Positions 32,899 to 38,206 of a DNA stretch of 43,052 nucleotides are shown piece after piece (position 1 is the stretch's first letter; the number at the start of each line of letters is the position of its first letter). This stretch comes from a virus, in IMG/VR virus record IMGVR_UViG_3300048587_001144, positions 1 through 43,052 of that record, one strand, 5' to 3'. The translations under genes and the position numbers were made by a program. The notes under the pieces are model-generated. The model was given only the letters and a program-made list of their open reading frames with translations. It was not told where the DNA came from and ran no database searches.

Positions 32899-33459
32899 TC
32901 AGGAGATCCGAAGATGCTCGCCTCGCTCTCCAAGGTGGGCGAAGGGGAGGGGCTCGCCCGTCAGGAGTTTCTCGCGAATTGCATCGGTGTTGATGGATTC
33001 AACGATTCGCTTCGAGATGTAGGCTTCGGGAACAGCCTTTGGATCAGAGAGGATGACGGGCAAGGCTCCACCGTTCTTGCAACGTTTTGCCTTGAAGATC
33101 CCATCCTTTTCGCCAATGGCCGGTAGTCCCATGTTCTGCATGAACTGATGGAGCCGACGTTTCATCCAGTCCATGGCGGAGCGAATTGTCTTAATGCGTG
33201 CGGCAAGCCGATCCTGCTCAGCTACCAATGCAGTCAGATGAAGTTCTCGTTCACGATAAACCTTCAGGTAGCCCTGAATCTTTCGATCCCTCTCTTCGCC
33301 AAGCTCCGCGAACCACTTGTCGATAGCTCGCTCAACCTCTTCCTCGGTGACCTCGCCTCCCATTTCGGCAAGCAGATCATCAAGAGCGAGAAAATCATCC
33401 TCGATGTCGAGGAGTGTTCGTCGTTTCGATGTCTCTGGTGGACTTACTTTGATGGCCAT
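32899..33459 (-). CDS. Siphovirus Gp157-family protein
   Basis: 186 residues. A long helical N-terminal half (LLDIEDDFLALDDLLAEMGGEVTEEEVERAIDKWF, shortened; then RDRKIQGYLKVYRERE) is followed by the conserved AARIKTIRSAMDWMKRRLHQFM. The last part, VILSDPKAVPEAYIS, then the IREKLLTGEPLPFAHL segment, matches the Gp157 family of siphophage early proteins. Family members occur with recombination and SSB genes; their biochemical role is unsettled. GGAGG lies 7 bases before the ATG. Confidence 0.85.
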   Translation of the reverse strand: MAIKVSPPETSKRRTLLDIEDDFLALDDLLAEMGGEVTEEEVERAIDKWFAELGEERDRKIQGYLKVYRERELHLTALVAEQDRLAARIKTIRSAMDWMKRRLHQFMQNMGLPAIGEKDGIFKAKRCKNGGALPVILSDPKAVPEAYISKRIVESINTDAIREKLLTGEPLPFAHLGERGEHLRIS

Positions 33460-33540
33460 GAATGAACCTCCGTTTTCAGGGAATCTTGAGCATCAATGAA
33501 CTTGTGATCGATCACCCGGGAGTTGTGCAAGTACACCCAC

Positions 33541-34320
33541 TCACTCAGCAGGAATGAGAACGCCCGCTTCGTTGAGCTTGTATTTCTTGTTGGGCTCGAT
33601 GCCGTTTTCGCCGGTGTAGCCCGTCGTCAGTCGATAGCGACCGGCAGCGAAGTCGTAGTATCGAATCTGGAGAGTGCCTCTGTCTCCAGCCGTGGCAGTG
33701 CCTCTGTCTCCAGCCGTGGCAGTGCCTCTGTCTCCAGCCGTGGCAGTGCCTCCGTATCCAGCCGTGGCAGTGCCTCTGTCTCCAGCCGTGGCAGTGCCTC
33801 CGTATCCAGCCGTGGCAGTGCCTCCGTATCCAGCCGTGGCAGTGCCTCCGTATCCAGCCGTGGCAGTGCCTCTGTCTCCAGCCGTGGCAGTGCCTCCGTA
33901 TCCAGCCGTGGCAGTGCCTCTGTCTCCAGCCGTGGCAGTGCCTCCCACGATCACCGATCCAGGATGATGCACCGCGATAATGGCAGTCGCTGTGAAGCGG
34001 TCACCGGTGTACACGACCCGGCATCGCGGAAACTTCACCTTGTCGCCACCAAGATCGACGACCTCTGATTCCTGGACCGCAACAACGAGCCACTTGGCGT
34101 CTGGTTTCCAGTTGAGGAGATCGCCGTCACCTTCTCCCTTCAGAAGGCCGTGCAAGCCAAACCCGCAACAGGCTTCTTCACTCCAATCGGGTGCAGAAAC
34201 CTCACCTGATTCCGGCCAGAGAAATCGATTGTGGCTCGTCATGTCTTTCCTGCATGTCCGCAGGGCAAGGACTTCGCCAGGGAGTAGTTCGATAGTCGGA
34301 ATTTCAATGACGCTGCTCAC
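33541..34320 (-). CDS. Phage protein with GTATAG[D/Y][R/G] octapeptide repeats
   Basis: 259 residues. The N-terminal domain (VLALRTCRKDMTSHNRF, then ACCGFGLHGLLKGEGDGDLL and WLVVAVQESEVVDLGGDKVKFPR, shortened) is a globular phage early-gene domain with a C-G-x-G-L-H-G motif. Residues about 129-216 are eleven consecutive copies of G-T-A-T-A-G-(D/Y)-(R/G), a repeat expected to stack as a left- or right-handed beta-helix. After it, IRYYDFAAGRYRLTTGYTG closes the protein. Similar proteins with GTATAGD repeats recur in phage early regions. Role unknown; a rod-like DNA mimic or scaffold are possibilities. GGAGG and a GTG start at 34320. Confidence 0.72.
   Translation of the reverse strand: MSSVIEIPTIELLPGEVLALRTCRKDMTSHNRFLWPESGEVSAPDWSEEACCGFGLHGLLKGEGDGDLLNWKPDAKWLVVAVQESEVVDLGGDKVKFPRCRVVYTGDRFTATAIIAVHHPGSVIVGGTATAGDRGTATAGYGGTATAGDRGTATAGYGGTATAGYGGTATAGYGGTATAGDRGTATAGYGGTATAGDRGTATAGDRGTATAGDRGTLQIRYYDFAAGRYRLTTGYTGENGIEPNKKYKLNEAGVLIPAE
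33674..33937. repeat. Eleven tandem 24-bp repeats
   Basis: The unit GTGCCTCTGTCTCCAGCCGT plus GGCA (plus strand) repeats eleven times without spacers. There are two main variants: CCTCTGTCT (encoding D-R) and CCTCCGTAT (encoding Y-G). Variant order, as read in the protein, is R-G-R-G-G-G-R-G-R-R-R, an irregular pattern that suggests recombination between units. Each unit is 8 codons, so copy changes keep frame. Confidence 0.9.
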
Positions 34321-34345
34321 AGCTTCCTCCGTGATGGATATCTCT

Positions 34346-34600
34346 CTAGGACTGTTTCGAACGTGAATTGACGATGATCGAATTCAACCGTGCAACCTGA
34401 TCGACGCTGATTCGAGGGTCACGCGCGGGGAGGTTGACGCCTGCGTCCCGAAGACGACGAATACGATTTGAGATCGACCCTTCCCCAAGACCGAGCGTGA
34501 TGCTCATCTCTCGATAGGTCGTTCCTTCCATGAACATCTCGACAATGGCGGTATTGATTTGCTCGCTCGTCATGGGTGCAGGTTTTTCGTTGCTGGCCAT
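34346..34600 (-). CDS. Small helix-turn-helix protein
   Basis: 84 residues. INTAIVEMFMEGTTYREMSI then LGLGEGSISNRIRRLRDAGV is a helix-turn-helix: a helix, a turn at G-T-T, and a recognition helix ending in S-N-R-I-R-R-L-R. This resembles RNA-polymerase sigma-region-4-like or Helix-turn-helix domains that recognise a short site. It probably regulates early transcription. AAGGG lies 7 bases before the ATG. It precedes the repeat protein in the early operon. Confidence 0.68.
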   Translation of the reverse strand: MASNEKPAPMTSEQINTAIVEMFMEGTTYREMSITLGLGEGSISNRIRRLRDAGVNLPARDPRISVDQVARLNSIIVNSRSKQS

Positions 34601-34657
34601 TCCGTGACCCTTTACGCTGGTGGACTGATCAGTTTGATCTCAGGAACAAGTGCGACG

Positions 34658-35026
34658 ATGCCGAGCATTGCCCGAACGGACTTCGACGGATTCGATCCCT
34701 TTCTCACATCGCCTAGCGACAAGGACCGCCGCTACCGAAGAAAGACGTTCAGGAACCATCAGATCGAATTGGACAATGGATCGTTTTTGCAGTGCCGCTT
34801 CGAAGATCACTGCGTTTTCGTGTACCGTGGAATTGGTCCGGTTTACTTCGAAGGATGCCTGATTCGAGGGTGTCACTTCGTCCTTCAGGAAGCTGCCGCC
34901 GCCGCGTGCATTGCTGTCTCGAACAATGGCGAGCCCCTGATCACTGCTGCTGACGCACCCCAAATCACGAATCTGATTTGGGAATTCATTCAGCAAGACG
35001 CCGAAGACAGGCTGCTCTCGAACTAG
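34658..35026 (+). CDS. Pentapeptide-like hypothetical protein, opposite strand
   Basis: 122 residues from an ATG at 34658. TFRNHQIELDNGSFLQCRF, then CVFVYRGIGPVYFEGC and a HFVLQEAA segment form a short series of strand turns with spaced Cys and Phe, similar to a widespread small family built on n-x-x-f-x-x-C-x-f turns. It lies on the plus strand between two minus-strand early genes and converges with the next gene with no terminator seen. Only a weak SD (AGGA, 12 bases) is present. It may be expressed separately in the lysogen. The opposite-strand reading here looks non-coding. Confidence 0.55.
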   Translation: MPSIARTDFDGFDPFLTSPSDKDRRYRRKTFRNHQIELDNGSFLQCRFEDHCVFVYRGIGPVYFEGCLIRGCHFVLQEAAAAACIAVSNNGEPLITAADAPQITNLIWEFIQQDAEDRLLSN

Positions 35027-35028
35027 GC

Positions 35029-35295
35029 TCACTGAACCACCTCTTTTGGTTCCCAGCCCTTCGCTTGCTCAGGCCAAAGCAAAGCGATGAATTCCGCACG
35101 CTCCTCCGGGATCGACTCCAGATCCGTCACCGCCACTTGGCCGTTGCCGTACTGAATCATTCCCATCGCCTTGAACGGTCGATGGTCCCGCTGACGCACG
35201 ATGTAAATCTCTTCGTTGTTGACCGTGGCTTTCGTGATGTACGCGTGCGTAACACAGATACCGGGAATCTGAATGGGCAGGCCAATCGTTGGCAT
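35029..35295 (-). CDS. First gene of the early operon, hypothetical
   Basis: 88 residues from the ATG at 35295, which has GGAGGAG 8 bases upstream. Beta-rich: PTIGLPIQIPGICVTHAYIT, then EEIYIVRQRDHRPFKAMGMIQYG, ending WPEQAKGWEPKEVVQ. No family is recognised. Its start lies about 70 bp downstream of the tandem operator region, so it would be the first early protein made after induction; many such small proteins interact with host machinery, but none is shown here. Confidence 0.58.
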   Translation of the reverse strand: MPTIGLPIQIPGICVTHAYITKATVNNEEIYIVRQRDHRPFKAMGMIQYGNGQVAVTDLESIPEERAEFIALLWPEQAKGWEPKEVVQ

Positions 35296-35341
35296 TGGTC
35301 GCTCCTCCCTGTTCGATGGGTTTGAATTGGCTGATGGATGA

Positions 35342-35405
35342 AGGATAAAGACAAAACTTAAAAATTCAAGATAAAACTTGAAAATTGAAACAATGCAGTT
35401 AGAGT
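35342..35405. promoter_or_regulatory. Tandem operator and divergent promoters
   Basis: The AT-rich gap holds two 18-bp near-copies, AAAACTTAAAAATTCAAG (35353-35370) and AAAACTTGAAAATTGAAA (35373-35390), 20 bp apart, i.e. two helical turns, 15 of 18 matching. TTCAAG and CTTGAA form a further inverted pair. On the minus strand, TTGAAT (35364-35369), 16 bp, TATCCT (35342-35347) resembles a sigma-70 promoter for the early operon. On the plus strand, TTGAAA (35378-35383), 16 bp, TAGAGT (35400-35405) could serve the HTH gene. Repressor binding here would block both. Confidence 0.5.
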
Positions 35406-35434
35406 GAGCACATCGAATAACTGAGGGGGCAGAT

Positions 35435-35656
35435 GTGATTGCAAGCTTTCCGCTCAAGAAATGGTTCAGCGTCGCCGAGGTGGCAAAACACCTCGGCGTG
35501 TCAGAACTGACCGTTTATCGGTGGATATCGAGCGGCAGATTGCCTGCGAAAAACTTCGCACTCCCGAATAGGCGAAAGCCAACTTATCGGGTGTCGCGGA
35601 AAGTCCTCTTAGAAGCAATCCAACAATCTGCCGACGGTTTACCCGTCAGCATCTAA
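35435..35656 (+). CDS. AlpA/excisionase-like HTH protein
   Basis: 73 residues. WFSVAEVAKHLGVSELTVYRWISSGRLPA is a winged-helix/HTH_17 motif (residues about 10-38) followed by basic YRVSRKVLLEAIQ. This is the style of phage Xis and AlpA-type regulators. GTG start at 35435 with GAGGGGG upstream. It is transcribed divergently from the early operon and its end overlaps the repressor gene by 18 bp. It could promote excision, or compete with the repressor as a Cro-like factor. Confidence 0.75.
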   Translation: MIASFPLKKWFSVAEVAKHLGVSELTVYRWISSGRLPAKNFALPNRRKPTYRVSRKVLLEAIQQSADGLPVSI

Positions 35657-36100
35657 GCAATGCTGAGAGTAGTAGGTGTCAATCATGCCGATAATCTGTG
35701 GCTTCATTCCTGGGAGCTTGAGGAGAGCGTCGATCTTCGCTGGGAGGCTTTCTTTTCTGACCGGAAACCACTTCGAATCAGGGAGATATTCGCCCCGCTC
35801 AAGGGCGTCAACACTCGCCCCCGACCATTTCGCTAGATGTGCAATATCTAGTCGAGTACTCGGAAAGCTAATTCCCTTTAGGAATTGCGACACTCTTGAC
35901 TCGGTTAATCCAACAAGATCAGCGAAATCTCGTTGGGTGATGTTGATCGCATCCAATGCTTGGGCAAGAGCTTTGCCTTGCCTCTTTTGGAGATCGTTGG
36001 GTTCCGTTGCCGCCTTCTTGGCTGGCTTTGCCTTCCCTGACTGCTTCATGCGATTAAAAAACTCCGCTACTTGCGGTCTCGGTGAGGATGGTTGGGCCAT
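35639..36100 (-). CDS. XRE-family transcriptional repressor (CI-like)
   Basis: 153 residues. The helix-turn-helix lies at about 53-76, NITQRDFADLVGLTESRVSQFLKG, after a Lys/Ala-rich N-terminus. The C-terminal part (KWSGASVDALERGEYLP, then IDALLKLPGMKPQIIGMIDTYY) is helical and has no LexA-type Ser/Lys protease site, so induction would not be by self-cleavage of the classical kind. It is expected to bind the tandem operators about 250 bp away. GGAG lies 8 bases before the ATG. A sigma-70-like promoter is placed about 190 bp upstream. Confidence 0.75.
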   Translation of the reverse strand: MAQPSSPRPQVAEFFNRMKQSGKAKPAKKAATEPNDLQKRQGKALAQALDAINITQRDFADLVGLTESRVSQFLKGISFPSTRLDIAHLAKWSGASVDALERGEYLPDSKWFPVRKESLPAKIDALLKLPGMKPQIIGMIDTYYSQHCLDADG

Positions 36101-36287
36101 CGCGCATACTCCGGCCGACCCCGATTGCTCGGCCTCTCAAGCAAAAATACTCCACGGCAGCGAGGTACCACGCAACCAAAAAACTGCGGGTGCCATGGAA
36201 TCAATCATTTCGGGTGTGTGCTGCGGCAAGCTGGGTTCTGCCGCCATCTCCCTGACGTGTGGTGGCCATCCATAGCCTTCGTCGGAT

Positions 36288-36315
36288 AGTATACACTTGA
36301 TCATTAAACGTGCAA
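36288..36315 (-). promoter_or_regulatory. Likely sigma-70 promoter for the repressor
   Basis: On the minus strand TTGCAC (36315-36310), 16-bp spacer, TATACT (36293-36288). The spacer holds the palindrome TGATCA. The 36101-36309 gap shows no other strong element and no convincing gene. The transcript would have a leader of roughly 180 nt before the repressor ATG. Confidence 0.4.
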
Positions 36316-36339
36316 GATGAACCAAATGAGACCAGCAAA

Positions 36340-36537
36340 ATGAGAGGAACGGATCAAATGGAGCATGTTCGCAGGGCTGCGACCCGTTCGGATCTCCTCA
36401 AATTGCGGGCGTTCGATCGGCTGAGATGTCATCTCCGGCTGCTTCTCGAAGAGAAGGGGCTGACCGCAAATCAGATCGCGCGAAAGTTTGTGCGCGAGTT
36501 CCAGGATCAAGTTCGAGAAGTCAGGCGAGGAATCTGA
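36340..36537 (+). CDS. Small basic protein before the tRNA
   Basis: 65 residues from an ATG at 36340 (MRGTDQMEHVRRAATRSDLL); a GTG at 36310 would add 10 residues. LRCHLRLLLEEKGLTANQIARKFVREFQDQV contains a possible helix-turn-helix (L-T-A-N-Q-I-A-R-K-F). No family is recognised. It is the first gene of the rightward block and its stop lies 5 bp before the tRNA. Short length and the lack of a clear SD keep confidence modest. Confidence 0.45.
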   Translation: MRGTDQMEHVRRAATRSDLLKLRAFDRLRCHLRLLLEEKGLTANQIARKFVREFQDQVREVRRGI

Positions 36538-36542
36538 CTCAT

Positions 36543-36614
36543 GGCCCGATCGTGTAACGGTCAGCACAACCGACTTTCTATCGGTTAGTACGGGTTCGAA
36601 TCCCGTTCGGGCTA
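36543..36614 (+). tRNA. tRNA-Glu (anticodon UUC)
   Basis: Cloverleaf by eye: acceptor GGCCCGA / TCGGGCT with one G-U; D stem GTGT / GCAC; anticodon stem ACCGA / TCGGT with loop CTTTCTA, anticodon TTC; T arm ACGGG-TTCGAAT-CCCGT. The discriminator is A, and no CCA is encoded. It would decode GAA and GAG. It sits inside the phage between a small protein and csrA, on the same strand, rather than next to the integrase. Confidence 0.85.
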
Positions 36615-36615
36615 C

Positions 36616-36671
36616 TTGGTTCGCCGTCGTGGCGGTGCGTTGCCGCCGGTGAGCGAGCGGCGGCGAACCAA
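36616..36671 (+). promoter_or_regulatory. Long hairpin between tRNA-Glu and csrA
   Basis: TTGGTTCGCCG (36616-36626) and CGGCGAACCAA (36661-36671) form a perfect 11-bp stem. Inside, GGCGG and CCGCC make a second stem with a 7-nt loop. No T run follows, so it may be a tRNA 3'-processing signal, a stabiliser or a translation control element. It lies 24 bp before the csrA ATG. Confidence 0.6.
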
Positions 36672-36695
36672 TGTAAAAGCACCATGGAGGGGCAC

Positions 36696-36932
36696 ATGCT
36701 TGTTCTAGCACGGAAGGCCGGCGGAAAGATTTTCGTCGGAGACAACATCACGATCACGGTGGTCGAGGTCGTACGCGGCAGGGTTCGAATCGGAATTGAG
36801 GCACCATCGACAGTCCGAATCATGCGCGATGATGCCCAAAAGAACTACATGCAGGCAGAGGATGCGGCTCAGGCGACGATGCCATTCCTGGGAGCCAGAG
36901 CGAAAGAGGAAAGGCAGGTACAGACACAATGA
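36696..36932 (+). CDS. csrA: CsrA-family RNA-binding regulator
   Basis: 78 residues. MLVLARKAGGKIFVGDNITITVV and APSTVRIMRDDA (around residue 40) reproduce the CsrA/RsmA fold, including the RNA-contacting Arg6 and the Arg of the V-R-I-M-R-D segment (Arg44-equivalent). A helical C-terminal extension (about residues 48-78) is longer than in typical CsrA. The ATG at 36696 is chosen over an in-frame ATG at 36684 because GGAGGGG lies 4 to 8 bases upstream. CsrA dimers bind GGA in leaders and block or stabilise mRNAs; its own SD contains GGA, so autoregulation is likely. Confidence 0.88.
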   Translation: MLVLARKAGGKIFVGDNITITVVEVVRGRVRIGIEAPSTVRIMRDDAQKNYMQAEDAAQATMPFLGARAKEERQVQTQ

Positions 36933-38083
36933 TCAAGCTAGCGACGGTGCCCATCGATGACGAGATGGACGATAGCGAACCGACAGAACTCGCTGAGGAA
37001 GTGGCGGAAGCGGAATTTGATCAGCAAGTCGAGGAAGGAGAATTCGCCGCCGCCGACATGGCCGATGATGAAGACGACGACGATGAATCCTCCGATGATA
37101 TTCAAGGTGAGCAGACCGACGGCGGCCCTGAAGGCCAGATCACAGCCGAGTCAGAGGTAACGGCAGAAGCACCGGCGGAAGCATTTGCCGAGCAACCACC
37201 CACCGCCATCGCGCCAGCGAAGCCGATTGAGAAGATCATGCAAGTCCCTGACTCGGTGAGGGAGCGGGATCTCCGTCTCATCGAGGCCCACCAGAACGAT
37301 ATTCGCAATTACCGTTCGACGGTACGAGAGCGTTTCCTTGAATGGTCAGACGCGAAGAAGGAAGCGAAGGCAGCGAAGGACTCGTACGAATCGGCAGTCG
37401 CGAAACTGCTTGAAGTGATTGATGAGGGCCCCGTTCGACAGCACTCACTATTTCCCGCCGCCCCTATCACCGAGGAGCAGAAATCCGAAGCGATCACCGT
37501 GAAGGCGGAGCCGGCAAAGGAGGAATCCACCGTACCGGCCGATGCCACTTCCGCTACGGAGACCTCCGCAGCCGACGCTCCCAAGTACTTCACCGATCCA
37601 AACTGGCGGCAGGGTGAAATCGGGGCGTTCATGCACGGCGAGGTTCCTGACGCCCTTTCTGATCTCGTTGAGGACTATGAGATCGAGGACGTTGGCGAAC
37701 TCGTTGACGTGCTTGATGATCCGGACGTGACCATTTCCGCTTACCTCAACGATGAGCAACTCGCCCAGGTTCGCGCCGAAATCGAGACATGGAAGCAGAC
37801 GTCCGTCAAGCCTGATCCAACTCCACCTGATGACGGCGACGACTCTTGGCGGGCCCTCTCGATCGACGAGCTCGATATCCCGAAGTCACTCCGAGAGAAG
37901 CTTCGTGAAGCCGAAATCACGAGCGTTGGCGGCATCGCGGACTGGACGTCGAGCGGCAAGAACTTGACGGACATTCGTGGCGTTGGCGAGGCCAAAGCAG
38001 AAAAGATCCAAGACGCCCTTGAAAAGGTCTGGGCAAACCGAAAGGCAATAGCCGAACAGCCTACACACGCTGAATCGGCATAA
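36929..38083 (+). CDS. Acidic protein with alpha-CTD-like helix-hairpin-helix domain
   Basis: 384 residues; the ATG overlaps the csrA stop (ATGA). The first 100 residues are extremely acidic, with alternating Asp/Glu blocks. A helical segment (RDLRLIEAHQNDIRNYR) follows. The C-terminal 65 residues, LSIDELDIPKSLREKLREA, then ITSVGGIADW and IRGVGEAKAEKIQDAL, closely follow the pattern of the RNA polymerase alpha C-terminal domain (L-x-L-x-x-L, V-x-x-I, I-x-G-x-G-x-K-x-x-x-I). A related weaker segment precedes it (SDLVEDYEIEDVGELVDVL). It may touch DNA or polymerase-bound factors, or mimic alpha-CTD. Strong acidity could also mean a DNA mimic. Confidence 0.65.
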   Translation: MIKLATVPIDDEMDDSEPTELAEEVAEAEFDQQVEEGEFAAADMADDEDDDDESSDDIQGEQTDGGPEGQITAESEVTAEAPAEAFAEQPPTAIAPAKPIEKIMQVPDSVRERDLRLIEAHQNDIRNYRSTVRERFLEWSDAKKEAKAAKDSYESAVAKLLEVIDEGPVRQHSLFPAAPITEEQKSEAITVKAEPAKEESTVPADATSATETSAADAPKYFTDPNWRQGEIGAFMHGEVPDALSDLVEDYEIEDVGELVDVLDDPDVTISAYLNDEQLAQVRAEIETWKQTSVKPDPTPPDDGDDSWRALSIDELDIPKSLREKLREAEITSVGGIADWTSSGKNLTDIRGVGEAKAEKIQDALEKVWANRKAIAEQPTHAESA

Positions 38084-38099
38084 CCGTTTCCACCTTTCA

Positions 38100-38168
38100 A
38101 CGACAAAAGCAATCTGTCGCCACGGTCAGCAAGGATCGTGGCGAGCGGAGTCTGATTGCCTTTGTCGT
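38100..38168 (+). promoter_or_regulatory. Two-tier stem-loop leader of the beta-helix gene
   Basis: Outer arms ACGACAAAAGCAATC (38100-38114) and GATTGCCTTTGTCGT (38154-38168) pair over 15 bp with one mismatch. Inner arms TCGCCACG (38117-38124) and CGTGGCGA (38137-38144) pair perfectly with a 12-nt loop. It lies 17 bp after the previous stop and about 20 bp before the SD (AAAGGAG) of the next gene. It may be a terminator, an attenuator or a structured 5' leader. Confidence 0.6.
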
Positions 38169-38206
38169 CACACAACCGACACAACACCAAAGGAGTGGCA
38201 TTCATC

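Noticed and set aside
33674-33937. CRISPR array
   Set aside because: The units are adjacent with no unique spacers and code in frame for an octapeptide, and no cas gene is near.
33523-34068. Plus-strand frame encoding SRGSASVS repeats
   Set aside because: It is the antisense of the 24-bp repeat array. The minus-strand frame has a good SD, a non-repeat N-terminal domain and a known phage repeat style.
34640-35032. Minus-strand 130-residue frame
   Set aside because: The opposite strand encodes a protein with a recognisable turn-repeat pattern, while this frame has none and lacks an SD.
36101-36309. Small genes in the gap upstream of the repressor
   Set aside because: Short frames exist on both strands but have no SD or protein-like pattern; the gap is better explained as promoter and leader.
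36543-36614. tRNA-Glu as the integration site
   Set aside because: It lies 5.4 kb from the integrase, inside phage genes on both sides, and no duplicate tRNA 3' fragment was seen elsewhere in the window.
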